Source: Microbacterium protaetiae
Lineage (GTDB): Bacteria; Actinomycetota; Actinomycetes; Actinomycetales; Microbacteriaceae
Direction of reading: 5' to 3'
Assembly: GCF_004135285.1 (NCBI RefSeq)
Contig: NZ_CP035494.1
Coordinates: 1,798,001 to 1,862,000 of the forward strand
DNA: 64,000 bases
In this document: positions 45,314 through 53,719 of the stretch, in pieces
Layout of the letters: each line of letters starts with the position of its first letter
How positions within the stretch are numbered: position 1 is the stretch's first letter
The notes under the pieces: model-generated
The model's database searches: none
What the model saw: only the letters and a program-made list of their open reading frames with translations
Told to the model about the DNA's origin: nothing
Program-made: the position numbers and the translations under genes

Positions 45314-46222
45314 ATGAGCGTCGACATGGCCACATCCGATCCTGAAGATGCGACGCGTTCTCGCGGAACACTCTTGATGAAGGTTCCCGGCCGAGCGCGG
45401 CCGCAGAAGCAGGCGCTGAAAGAGTTCAACGAGGCCGTCACCGAGCTGCGCCGACGATATGAGCCGGCTTTCTGGCCGCTGGTCGTCCCGGAAGCACGGG
45501 ACATGTTCCGATGGCGGGTCCTATTGGATTGCGGTTGCGCCCAGGAGGTCTATACGCATGGAGATGATCGGTTCCCGGACGACCGCAGTTACCTCGACCA
45601 CATGACCGACGCCCAGCTGCCGCCCGGTGAGTTCTGGTGCGCGGCTACCCATGCAAGTGCGCCGAACCCGTATCGCGAGATCGTCGAATGGTGCGACCGA
45701 AAGATCATTGACTTCCCTGCGGATCCGGAGGAGCCCGAGTACGCCATGGATCCGGAGACCTGGGCGCTGATACGTCATGACGGACCGCATTCGTCGGCGT
45801 TCTGGCGGGTGAAGCTCGAATGCGGCCATTACGGACAGGTCTGCACCGAGATCGCGTGGAAGCCCGAGGACGGGCCGAAGCTGGCGTCTCGCAAACGCAT
45901 CACCGAAATGCGCGCGGACTTCGAGGAGAGTTGGTCAACCGATGGTGACGGAGCTTGGCCCGCTGAAGGCCCGGAACGAGAGCATCTTCGGAAGATGCTC
46001 GACCTGCGATGGCCCCGCCCCGCGCCTGACCAGGACTGCTACACGTGTGCGCACATCAGTAGGATCGTCGGCTACCAGCGGATCGGCTGGCTCGTCCGCA
46101 GAACGCCCCCAGTGCCCGCGCCAGCACCACGGATTGACAGGGATAAGATCGCCGCTCGACTCGCCGCCGCCGAGGCTGAAGTGGAGCGGCTCAAGCATCA
46201 GCTCTCCTCAGTCGAGAACTGA
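45314..46222 (+). CDS. Hypothetical protein with CGC/CGH motifs
   Basis: A ~302-residue protein. Three Cys/His-containing elements occur: LLDCGCAQEVYTHGDDRFP, LECGHYGQVCTEIAWK and DCYTCAHISRI. The first two look like repeats of one small zinc-binding unit. The C-terminus is a short coiled coil (RLAAAEAEVERLKHQLSS). The start is uncertain: ATG 45314 or ATG 45296 in the same frame. Not recognised as a named family. It lies in the accessory block after tRNA-Ser. Confidence 0.65.
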   Translation: MSVDMATSDPEDATRSRGTLLMKVPGRARPQKQALKEFNEAVTELRRRYEPAFWPLVVPEARDMFRWRVLLDCGCAQEVYTHGDDRFPDDRSYLDHMTDAQLPPGEFWCAATHASAPNPYREIVEWCDRKIIDFPADPEEPEYAMDPETWALIRHDGPHSSAFWRVKLECGHYGQVCTEIAWKPEDGPKLASRKRITEMRADFEESWSTDGDGAWPAEGPEREHLRKMLDLRWPRPAPDQDCYTCAHISRIVGYQRIGWLVRRTPPVPAPAPRIDRDKIAARLAAAEAEVERLKHQLSSVEN

Positions 46223-46284
46223 GGGGAAGCGACGATTCGGCTCTATACGAGGAGGACCGTTCGCACCCGTGCCCGCGGATCAGC

Positions 46285-46962
46285 TCAGCGGACGTGTCCG
46301 GCTTGGAGTTCGGCTTCTTCGATCCACTCGCGTGCGAGTGTCGCGTAGCGTCGGCGGTCTCGCTGATTCAGCCCGGCGAGCTTGGGGATGAATTCGAACG
46401 TCTCCCGCACGTACGACGCGATGTCGTCCTTCGGGCCGCTCGTCGCGGCGTAGAGGACTTCGACCACGCGTGCGGCGTCTCCGCCCTTGTCGATGAGTGC
46501 GACGAGCTCGCGGGCGTCTTTCCGGCCCTTCTCTGTCGCGTGACGGTCGATGAGGGCTGCGATCTTGGTGGCGATGTGTGCGTCGAGGGTCAGCATCAGC
46601 CAGCCTTCGACGGTGAAGTCCGGATCCACGTACCGGGTGAGCACGCCGACATCCAGGAGCACCTTCGCGCCCAGCTTCGACTCGTAGGGGAAGTATGCGT
46701 CGACGTGGACACCGTCGGCATCACCGCGTGCTTTCCGGCCTCCGCTGTGCAGGCGGTTCTCGCTGTACCCGGTCAATCGTTCGGGCAGCTTCCGGCGCAG
46801 GCCCTGATCGGTGATGATGAGGTCGATGTCGTGACTGATCTCCCCACCTACCCGGGCGTTGGTGGCCCATCCGCCGATAAGGATCGATGGTTCGAGGTCG
46901 TATCCGAGTGAGTCCAGCACGGCGCGAAGTCGTCCTTCGTCGCCTGTGCCGAGGATCGTCAT
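46285..46962 (-). CDS. AbiEii/MenT-like nucleotidyltransferase toxin
   Basis: A 225-residue nucleotidyltransferase-like protein. The polymerase-beta-like active site reads ILIGGWATNARVGGEISHDIDLIIT, with the GG...(D)-X-D arrangement; KLGAKVLLDVGVLTRYVDPD and RKDARELVALI follow. AbiEii-type toxins modify tRNA or act in abortive infection. ATG 46962 has GGAGG upstream and overlaps the antitoxin stop (ATGA), so the pair is translationally coupled, antitoxin first. Confidence 0.8.
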   Translation of the reverse strand: MTILGTGDEGRLRAVLDSLGYDLEPSILIGGWATNARVGGEISHDIDLIITDQGLRRKLPERLTGYSENRLHSGGRKARGDADGVHVDAYFPYESKLGAKVLLDVGVLTRYVDPDFTVEGWLMLTLDAHIATKIAALIDRHATEKGRKDARELVALIDKGGDAARVVEVLYAATSGPKDDIASYVRETFEFIPKLAGLNQRDRRRYATLAREWIEEAELQAGHVR

Positions 46963-47564
46963 CGGGTGACCTCCTGGTCCCATTCGCGGTCCTGGATGAA
47001 GTGGTCACGGAGGGCTTTCCGGAACTCGGATGCCTGCCATCCGGGAGTCGCGAACAGGTCGGCATACGTCTGCGCGAGGCTCGAGTGCCCGGTCCAGATC
47101 TTCGCGGCGCGGTTGTCCATGGACAAGACTCGCACCTCCGTGCCGGTCGGGAGTTCGGACAGGTCGACGCTGGGCGGGAAGTACACGATGTGCTCCTGGA
47201 AGTCTGCGACCGCCCGTCCGCTCAGCAGCGTCTTGGCGGCATCCGGGCCGCCCAGAGCGTACGGTCCCTGTGTCGATTCCAATAGGGGGTTGATGGCGTC
47301 GCGTGTCGTCCAGGCGAGTGTGTCGCCCGCGAGGTTTCGCCAGGCGCAGAGCATTGTCAGCAGCTTGTCGATGCTGACCACTGCCAGACCTCCTCGGCGA
47401 TACCGGTCGATCGTGCCGTTGCTCTCGAGCCGCTCGAGTGCAAGGTATGCCGTCGTGGTCGGCACGCCTGCGGCGAATGCGAGGTCTGCGACGTTCTTCC
47501 ACGTGCGGTCGCCGTCGAGTGCGCGGTCCGCCAACGCGCGCCACACCAGCTCGTTGCCCTTCAC
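46959..47564 (-). CDS. AbiEi-like antitoxin with winged helix-turn-helix
   Basis: A 201-residue protein. The N-terminus is a winged HTH (RTWKNVADLAFAAGVPTTTAYLALERLESNGTIDRYRRGG), and the rest is a mixed domain with FQEHIVYFPPSVDLSELPTG and YADLFATPGWQASEFRKAL. Size and position match type IV AbiEi/MenA antitoxins that pair with AbiEii nucleotidyltransferases. Two palindromes just upstream (47582-47631) are likely its operators. Confidence 0.78.
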   Translation of the reverse strand: MKGNELVWRALADRALDGDRTWKNVADLAFAAGVPTTTAYLALERLESNGTIDRYRRGGLAVVSIDKLLTMLCAWRNLAGDTLAWTTRDAINPLLESTQGPYALGGPDAAKTLLSGRAVADFQEHIVYFPPSVDLSELPTGTEVRVLSMDNRAAKIWTGHSSLAQTYADLFATPGWQASEFRKALRDHFIQDREWDQEVTR

Positions 47565-47581
47565 CAGGACCTCCCAAATAT

Positions 47582-47631
47582 CAGGTTTACCTGTAACTAT
47601 GGCTCCAGGTATTCATGTAATCATGATTACA
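47582..47631 (-). promoter_or_regulatory. Two palindromic operators upstream of the AbiE-like module
   Basis: CAGGTTTACCTG (47582-47593) and TGTAATCATGATTACA (47616-47631) are both perfect palindromes, 22 bases apart, in an AT-rich pocket 18-67 bases upstream of the antitoxin start. AbiEi-type antitoxins repress their own promoters by binding inverted repeats. Confidence 0.65.
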
Positions 47632-47913
47632 GGAGAACCGGAAGTCGGGACTCTTGTGAGCTGAGCGACGTGGCGCGAGCGCGCCCGTGACGACGCTGTG
47701 GCGGGCGCACTTCTGTGGGAACGAGTTGCGAACAAACCAGACCGAATCAGCTCCGTCGAGCCTTGTCGAAGTCGGGCCAACTCGACTTCTGCATCACGTG
47801 TATCCGCGTGATGTCTCCGGACATCGGTGACACTTCGTGTGTCAGGACATCGCCCACGCTCCATGGCTGCCGATCCCCTTGTAGCGTGACGCGCTACGCG
47901 ATACGCTGGAGCA

Positions 47914-48192
47914 ATGATCGCGAGCTTCCGCCATAAGGGGTTCGAGGCTCTGTATCGCGACGGAACGAAGAAGGGCGTGCAGCCGGCGCACGCGCCGAAG
48001 CTCACCCGTATCCTCGGCGTGCTGGATGTCGCGCAGTCGCCGGCGGATGTGGCGATCCCGTCGTTTCGTGCGCACGAGTTGAAGGGCGACCTGGCCGGCC
48101 ATTGGTCGATCTGGGTGAAAGGGAACTGGCGGGTGATGTTCCGGTTCATCGGGCAGGATGTCGAACTCGTCGACTATCACGACTACCACTAG
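47914..48192 (+). CDS. higB: HigB-like RelE/ParE-superfamily toxin
   Basis: A 92-residue protein with the HigB pattern: IASFRHKGFEALYRDGTKKG, ILGVLDVAQSPADVAIPSF, then HELKGDLAGHWSIWVKGNWR and VMFRFIGQDVELVDYHDYH. HigB toxins cut mRNA on the ribosome. As usual for HigBA, the toxin gene comes first, followed 15 bases later by the antitoxin. The upstream inverted repeat TAGCG-TGACG-CGCTA (47882-47896) may be the operator. Confidence 0.9.
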   Translation: MIASFRHKGFEALYRDGTKKGVQPAHAPKLTRILGVLDVAQSPADVAIPSFRAHELKGDLAGHWSIWVKGNWRVMFRFIGQDVELVDYHDYH

Positions 48193-48207
48193 TAGGGGAT
48201 GAACATC

Positions 48208-48483
48208 ATGAAGTATCCGCCGCACCCCGGCGCGATCATCGGCGAGGACGTGATCGCGGAGCTGGGCCTCTCCGTCGTGGAGGCCGCAGCGCGGCTCGGG
48301 GTGTCTCGTGTCACCCTCAGTCGTGTGATCCACGGGCACGCCGGTGTCAGCCCCAATCTCGCGGTGCGCCTGGAGCGCGCCGGCGTCGGGACCGCGCGGG
48401 CATGGCTCGCGATGCAGTCGAACTATGACCTTGCGCGCGAGCTCGCCGGCAGGGATCATGACGTCCAGTCGCTGATCGCCTGA
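48208..48483 (+). CDS. higA: HigA-like XRE antitoxin
   Basis: A 91-residue antitoxin with the typical start KYPPHPGAIIGEDVI and an XRE HTH (LSVVEAAARLGVSRVTLSRVI). It neutralises HigB and represses the operon. ATG 48208 is preferred because AGGGG lies 10 bases upstream; ATG 48199 would leave almost no spacing. Confidence 0.88.
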   Translation: MKYPPHPGAIIGEDVIAELGLSVVEAAARLGVSRVTLSRVIHGHAGVSPNLAVRLERAGVGTARAWLAMQSNYDLARELAGRDHDVQSLIA

Positions 48484-48514
48484 GCAGCGACGGGCGTCCA
48501 CACCCCTGCGGGGC

Positions 48515-49315
48515 GTGGCAACACGGTGGCAACAACTGAACCAAATTGAGTCCGACTCAGCTGATGCCCACGACATCCGGGTCTTCCGCTTCGGGTCGCC
48601 GGCGGCGAAGCTGGGGTGCGTGCACATCGATCATCATGCGGGGGAGGCGCCGGACCCCCGACCGGGGATGTTCGAGCAGGCGCAACAGCTGCCGGTGCCT
48701 GCGATCACGTTCGTCCCGCAGCCGAACCTTGAGGGGGCCATCCCCAGCGCGATGCAGCGCGGAAACGATCGGCTCGGCCTGCGCCACATGAGCGTGAGTT
48801 TCACCTACACGCTGATCCGCAATCCGAGCGATCGTGCGGCGCCCGAGAATTTCGCGGAGCTGGACGACGAGACGCAGCGAGCACTCGATGAACTGCCGCA
48901 TGTGCAGCGGCCGGCGTGGATCGTCGAGATGAGCGAGCGCATACGCCACCCGCAGCTGCGGGAAGCCGTGTGCACCAATTGGTTTCGTGAGCACGACGAG
49001 CGCGCGAATGTCGACACGATGCTGCTCGAACACATCAACCAGGTGCTGCGCAACAGTTTCCCGACTGAGCGGGGCTGGGAGGGTCTGGCCGGGAACATGC
49101 CACCGGCGCCGGATGTCACAGCCCACGCGATCCAACGCGACGCGCGCGTCATCGTCAATGGAGAATCACTGGACGGGATCCGCATCGACACCGACCCGTT
49201 CGTCGTCGGGCTCGGCGCGCGGTTGCCCAGTGGCGGCATCCTCACCGTCATCGTCCCGCGCGATGAACTCATCTACCTGACGCTGGAATTCGAGGACTTC
49301 GACTTCTCATCGTGA
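48515..49315 (+). CDS. Hypothetical protein, start uncertain
   Basis: A 266-residue frame from GTG 48515, or 215 residues from ATG 48668. The middle has RHPQLREAVCTNWFREH and VDTMLLEHINQVLRNSFPTERGW, and the end is beta-rich: GGILTVIVPRDELIYLTLEF. No family recognised. The first bases (GTGGCAACACGGTGGCAAC) form a direct repeat of a kind seen at integrase gene ends, so the first ~50 residues may be artefactual. It converges with the TetR gene. Confidence 0.55.
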   Translation: MATRWQQLNQIESDSADAHDIRVFRFGSPAAKLGCVHIDHHAGEAPDPRPGMFEQAQQLPVPAITFVPQPNLEGAIPSAMQRGNDRLGLRHMSVSFTYTLIRNPSDRAAPENFAELDDETQRALDELPHVQRPAWIVEMSERIRHPQLREAVCTNWFREHDERANVDTMLLEHINQVLRNSFPTERGWEGLAGNMPPAPDVTAHAIQRDARVIVNGESLDGIRIDTDPFVVGLGARLPSGGILTVIVPRDELIYLTLEFEDFDFSS

Positions 49316-49333
49316 TCGCGGGAGACCGCTGAC

Positions 49334-49948
49334 TCAGAGCAGCTGTGTCGAGGAACCGTGCGCCCCGGTGAGAGCGGGGAGCAGTACGTGGTCGACGAGG
49401 TCTGAGATCGTCTGAGTGTCGAGAGTGCGCTGGCGCAGGGTCACGCTGCCGAAGGCGGCGGTCGGAATGATTCCCGCGATCAACTCCGTGGGGACGTCGG
49501 CCGATATCGCGCCGCGTCGCACCCATTGCTCGATGACGGCGACGAGCGCTGCCACCGGGGGACGACCGATCGCACGGTTCGCCGCATCGAACAGCTGCGG
49601 GTCGTGTCCGATCTCGCTCAGAAGGCTGGCCAGCACGCGGGTCGCGCGCTCATCGCCGCGCGCGTAGTGCATCGCGCACTCGACGAGGTCGTCGCGCAGC
49701 GAACCGGTGTCGGGCACGGAGACGGGTGCGTTCAGCGCCAGCACCGCAGCGACGACCAGATCTGCCTTCCCGGACCACCGCCGATACACGGCCGCCTTTC
49801 CGGTGCCGGCGGCCTGGGCGACAGCGGCGATGGTCGTGCCGGCGTACCCGTTCGTGATCAGCAGATCCTGGACCGCGGTGAGAACCCGCGCGGCGACACC
49901 GGGATCACGTGGGCGCCCAGCGGGCCGCGACGAGGGCTCATCCTCCAT
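49334..49948 (-). CDS. TetR-family regulator
   Basis: A 204-residue regulator. The N-terminal HTH reads RVLTAVQDLLITNGYAGTTI then AAVAQAAGTGKAAVYRRWSGKADLV. The ligand domain ends with GIIPTAAFGSVTLRQRTLD, of the TetR_C_16/AcrR-like kind. ATG 49948 gives MEDEPSSRPAGRPRD. It is divergent from a DUF6069-type gene, with an inverted repeat between them, so it probably controls that gene. Confidence 0.88.
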   Translation of the reverse strand: MEDEPSSRPAGRPRDPGVAARVLTAVQDLLITNGYAGTTIAAVAQAAGTGKAAVYRRWSGKADLVVAAVLALNAPVSVPDTGSLRDDLVECAMHYARGDERATRVLASLLSEIGHDPQLFDAANRAIGRPPVAALVAVIEQWVRRGAISADVPTELIAGIIPTAAFGSVTLRQRTLDTQTISDLVDHVLLPALTGAHGSSTQLL

Positions 49949-49991
49949 ACCGGCATTGTACATTTCGAGTCTGAGCGGTACCGTAACTATA

Positions 49992-50011
49992 ACGAGACCA
50001 ATAAGACTCGT
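49992..50011. promoter_or_regulatory. Candidate TetR operator
   Basis: ACGAG-10 bases-CTCGT, in an AT-rich spacer between the divergent TetR and DUF6069-type genes. Confidence 0.5.
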
Positions 50012-50059
50012 ATTCAACCGGCGTCGAAGCCGCCGTTCTGAGACAAGGAGATGGTCCAC

Positions 50060-50491
50060 ATGACCACTGCTTCACGCACGACCTCTCGCAGCGCAGTGAG
50101 AACTGCGCTGCTGCTGATCGCAGCCGTCCTCGTCGCCGTCGCGCTCAACGCGATCGTCGCGATGTGGGCGGCTGCGGCGGGTGCGTCCGCCCACTACGGG
50201 CCCCTGACGTTCCCCGCCTACGCCAGCATGACCGCGATCGGGGTGATCGTCGGTTAGTTCGGCTGGACGATGGTACGCAACCGCGCCCGCAACCCTCGCC
50301 GCACCCTCACTCTGCTGGTCCCCATCGTGGCGGTGCTCTCGTTCGCGCCCGATGTCGTCCTGCTCGCCACCGGCTTCGTCCCCGGCACGACGACCATCGC
50401 GGTGGTCGCCCTGATGATCATGCACATCGTGACCATCGCGGTCGCCGTTCCCTGCTACATTCTCGCCTCACGGCACCCGCGTGAGAAGTAG
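50060..50491 (+). pseudogene. DUF6069-like membrane protein interrupted by in-frame TAG
   Basis: From ATG 50060 (AAGGAG 9 bases upstream) the protein has a membrane helix (TALLLIAAVLVAVALNAIVA), then GPLTFPAYASMTAIGVIVG and a TAG at 50255-50257. The same frame continues FGWTMVRNRARNPRRTL, then further helices (VPIVAVLSFAPDVVLLATG; VVALMIMHIVTIAVAVPCY) to a stop at 50491. The whole ~143 residues fit DUF6069, so the TAG is a nonsense mutation, probably of a Trp or Tyr codon. It is the likely target of the divergent TetR regulator. Confidence 0.75.
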
Positions 50492-50517
50492 GACGCTGCC
50501 GGCACGCAGGGTGGTTG

Positions 50518-50564
50518 CACCGCACCGGTACGTCGCCCTAGGTTTCGTTTAGGGCGATGCGGTG
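50518..50564. promoter_or_regulatory. Long two-part hairpin upstream of the M20 peptidase gene
   Basis: CACCGCA...CGCCCTA pairs with TAGGGCG...TGCGGTG around a 9-base loop. There is no following T-run, so it may be an operator or mRNA leader structure rather than a terminator. Confidence 0.4.
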
Positions 50565-50587
50565 TCGCAGGCCGAAAGGGGTCCAGG

Positions 50588-51955
50588 GTGCGCAATGCGA
50601 TCGGTGACGACGATGCGAGTGCAGTGGCCACGGCCGTCGACATGCTCATGCCCGAACTCATCGACGGGCTGAGCCGGCTGGCGGCGATCCCGTCGGTGTC
50701 GGCGCCGGATTTCCCGCTCAAACCACTCGAAGACGCCTATACCGACGTCGTCCGGCTGCTCGAGTCAGCGGGTCTGGACGTGACCGAACTGCGGGTCGAG
50801 GGTAAACGCGCTCCGGTGGCGATCGGCCGCGCGGCCGGGCCGGCGGGGGCGCCGACCGTGCTGTTCTACACACACTATGACGTCGTGCCTGCGGGCGACG
50901 AGGCGCTGTGGCGCACGCCCGCATTCACGCCGACCGAACGCGACGGTCAGATCGCGGGGCGCGGGGTGGCCGATTCGAAGGCGAACATCCTCGCCATCGT
51001 CGGTGCGCTGCGCGTGTTCGGCGGTGTATTCCCGGTGAACGTCACCGTGATCATCGAAGGGCAGGAGGAGATCGGCTCACCGTTCGACCTCTACCCGCTC
51101 TCCCATCCGGAGCTGTTCGCCTCCGATGCCATGGTCATCGCCGACGTCGGCTCCCTTCGCGTCGGTGCTCCCACGCTCACCGTCGCTCTGCGTGGCTCGG
51201 CCGAAGTGCACCTCGAAGTGCGCACGTTGGCCGGCGACAAGCATTCGGGGCAGTTCGGCGGTGCCGCACCGGATGCACGCATCGCACTGATGCACGCACT
51301 CGCGACCCTGCACGACGAGCACGGAGACGTCGCCGTCCCGGGGCTACGCCGGGAAAGATGGGCGGGGGAGGCGTACACCGACGAGGAGTTCCGCGCGCTG
51401 TCCGAGACGCTGGCGGGCATCCCGTTGCAAGGCACCGGCGGGCTCGGTGAACGCATTTGGTCCGGCCCCGCCATCACGGTGACCGGATTCGACGCCCCAC
51501 CCACGACGGCGCCGATGAACGCCGTCGCAGCCCACGCGAAGGCCACCCTCAACCTGCGGGTGCACCCGCGGCAGGATGCGCACGAAGCGCAACAGGCGCT
51601 CATCGCGCACCTTCGTGCGCAGCGCCCGTTCGGCATCCCGCTGACCGTCACGGCGGGAGAGGCCGGCAACGGGGTCGCGGTGCGAACGGAGGGGGCCGCT
51701 TTCGATGCGGCCAAGGCGGCGCTGACCTCCGCCTGGGGGCGCGAACCGGTCCTTGCCGCCGGCGGCGGGTCGATCCCGATCGTCCTGGCGCTCGCCGACG
51801 GGCTCCCCGACTCGGAGCAGGTCATGTTCGGGGCGACGGACTCGTTCGCCCAGATCCACGCGCCGAACGAGCGCGTGCTGATCTCGGAGTTGCGAAGCGC
51901 CACCCTTGCGTGTGCGTTGTTCCTCACCGAATTCGCTGCGAGGAGTGCACAGTGA
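50588..51955 (+). CDS. M20-family dipeptidase
   Basis: A 455-residue metallopeptidase of the M20 family. Metal-binding and catalytic segments are YTHYDVVP (His, and the Asp two residues on), GRGVADSKANILA, and VIIEGQEEIGS with the catalytic Glu pair. The dimerisation domain begins near VALRGSAEVHLEVRTLAGD, and the last ligand lies in FAQIHAPNE. It probably splits dipeptides or N-acyl amino acids. GTG 50588 is the start. It overlaps the transporter gene (GTGA), suggesting uptake and hydrolysis of the same compound. Confidence 0.9.
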   Translation: MRNAIGDDDASAVATAVDMLMPELIDGLSRLAAIPSVSAPDFPLKPLEDAYTDVVRLLESAGLDVTELRVEGKRAPVAIGRAAGPAGAPTVLFYTHYDVVPAGDEALWRTPAFTPTERDGQIAGRGVADSKANILAIVGALRVFGGVFPVNVTVIIEGQEEIGSPFDLYPLSHPELFASDAMVIADVGSLRVGAPTLTVALRGSAEVHLEVRTLAGDKHSGQFGGAAPDARIALMHALATLHDEHGDVAVPGLRRERWAGEAYTDEEFRALSETLAGIPLQGTGGLGERIWSGPAITVTGFDAPPTTAPMNAVAAHAKATLNLRVHPRQDAHEAQQALIAHLRAQRPFGIPLTVTAGEAGNGVAVRTEGAAFDAAKAALTSAWGREPVLAAGGGSIPIVLALADGLPDSEQVMFGATDSFAQIHAPNERVLISELRSATLACALFLTEFAARSAQ

Positions 51956-53571
51956 CGACCTCATCCCGCCCCGCAGAAGACGCCGCCCTCGACGAGGGGA
52001 GCACACCGCCGCAGGCGCCTCCCGCGAGCGCGGATGGAGACGGCTCGGGGAACAAGCGGCGCGGCTTCCCGACTGCGGTGACCGTGCTCGGGGTGGTCGC
52101 GGTCGGCGTGTGGATCGCGACGCTGTTCATCCCGGCCGGTCGCTATGCGACGGACGCCGACGGCTCGCTCATCGCCGGAAGCTACCAGCGGGTCGACTCC
52201 ACGCTCAGCTTCGGTGACCGTGTTGCGCAACTGCTTCTCTCGCCTATCAACGGCGCCTACGGCATCATCGACAACGGTGGGATCGTCGACACCGAGAACG
52301 CCGGCCGCATGTTCGGGTCGATCGGTGTCGTCCTGTTCATCCTCGCGCTGGGCGCGTTCATCTCGGTGAGCTTCTCGACTCGTGCACTCGAGGTGGCCGT
52401 CGCCAGCCTCGGGAAGCGTCTGGGCAACCGAGGGTGGATCCTCATCGCAGTGATCATGGTGCTCTTCTCACTGCTCGGGTCGACCATGGGCTTCTCCGTC
52501 GAGACGTTCGGCTTCTACGCCCTGCTGCTGCCGCTCATGTCGGCGATCGGCTACGACCGGATGACCGCCGTGGGAACGATCGTGCTCGGGGCATTGGTGG
52601 GTTCGATGGCCTCGACGGTCAATCCCTTCTCGATCGGGGTCGCCTCCGGCGAGGCGGAGGTGTCGATCGGCGACGGCATCGGGCTGCGGGTGGTGATCTG
52701 GACCGTGCTCACCGCTCTCGCGGTGCTGTTCGTCATTCGCTACGCGAACCGGGTGCGTCGCGACCCCTCGAAATCGATCGGCGGGTTCTGGTCCCCGGCC
52801 CACGACGACGACGGTGCGGCGGGGCCCTCCGCGGAGGTCGCGACGAAAACCAGCGCGACGCAGCGGTGGGTGCTGGCAATCACGGCGTTCGTTTTCCTCC
52901 TGATGATCTTCTCGGTCATCCCGTGGTCGGCCATCTTCGGCGCCACGACCGGGGCCGCAGATGACCTCGATCATGAAGTGGCCGGTGCGAATCCATTCTG
53001 GTTCCAGCTGGACTGGTGGTTCCCGCAACTGGCGATGCTCTTCATTCTCGGGGCGATCGTCGTTGGGGTCGTGGCGCGGATGGGTGAGAAGAAGCTCGTC
53101 GGCCTGATCCAGCAGGGCATGGCGGACATGATCGGACCCGCGATCGTCATCGTGCTGGCACGGGGGGTCGCGGTCATCATGAACAACACCGAGACGTTGG
53201 ACACGGTGCTCCATGCGATGGAGCAGATCGTCACCGGCACCTCGGCGGCGGTGTTCACGACGATCGTCGCGCTGGTGAACATGCCGCTCGCGTTCCTCAT
53301 CCCTTCGTCGTCGGGGCATGCGACTCTCGCGATGCCATTGCTGGCCCCGCTCTCCGACTTCGCCGGCGTGCAGCGCGCGCTGACGATCACCGCGTTTCAG
53401 ATGGGGCACGGCCTGATGCTGCTGTTCTCGCCCACGAACGTCGTGGTCATCGGCGGGCTTGCCATCGCCGGTGTCGGGTACAACAAATACCTGCGCTTCG
53501 TATGGCCGTTCCTGCTGATCGCGCTCGTGCTCGTGCTGCTGATCGTGGGCATCGCGGCCGCAGTGTCTTAG
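51952..53571 (+). CDS. YfcC-family transporter
   Basis: A 539-residue membrane protein with about 12 helices, e.g. FPTAVTVLGVVAVGVWIATLF, IGVVLFILALGAFISVSFS, IVLGALVGSMASTVNPFSIG and PAIVIVLARGVAVIMNNTETLDT. The motifs GSTMGFSVET and STVNPFSIGVASG identify the YfcC/DcuC-like C4-dicarboxylate/amino-acid carrier family. It is coupled to the M20 peptidase by GTGA and may import the dipeptide or export a product. Substrate not known. Confidence 0.88.
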   Translation: MTTSSRPAEDAALDEGSTPPQAPPASADGDGSGNKRRGFPTAVTVLGVVAVGVWIATLFIPAGRYATDADGSLIAGSYQRVDSTLSFGDRVAQLLLSPINGAYGIIDNGGIVDTENAGRMFGSIGVVLFILALGAFISVSFSTRALEVAVASLGKRLGNRGWILIAVIMVLFSLLGSTMGFSVETFGFYALLLPLMSAIGYDRMTAVGTIVLGALVGSMASTVNPFSIGVASGEAEVSIGDGIGLRVVIWTVLTALAVLFVIRYANRVRRDPSKSIGGFWSPAHDDDGAAGPSAEVATKTSATQRWVLAITAFVFLLMIFSVIPWSAIFGATTGAADDLDHEVAGANPFWFQLDWWFPQLAMLFILGAIVVGVVARMGEKKLVGLIQQGMADMIGPAIVIVLARGVAVIMNNTETLDTVLHAMEQIVTGTSAAVFTTIVALVNMPLAFLIPSSSGHATLAMPLLAPLSDFAGVQRALTITAFQMGHGLMLLFSPTNVVVIGGLAIAGVGYNKYLRFVWPFLLIALVLVLLIVGIAAAVS

Positions 53572-53572
53572 T

Positions 53573-53668
53573 GTGCCCACGCTGACGGTCGATGGTGAGA
53601 TCTTCTCGATTCACGATGACAACGCCGCCCGGCTCGATGCCGCCGTGCGATCCGCCCGTGATCGCTGA
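53573..53668 (+). CDS. Possible 31-residue small protein
   Basis: GTG 53573 opens VPTLTVDGEIFSIHDDNAARL and ends at a TGA. It overlaps nothing and sits between the transporter and GH38 genes, but the ribosome site is weak and no family is known. It may be leader sequence only. Confidence 0.2.
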   Translation: MPTLTVDGEIFSIHDDNAARLDAAVRSARDR

Positions 53669-53719
53669 ATCGGCAGAGGACGAGTTGGGCGCAGCATCCC
53701 CCATCACGACAGGAAACGA

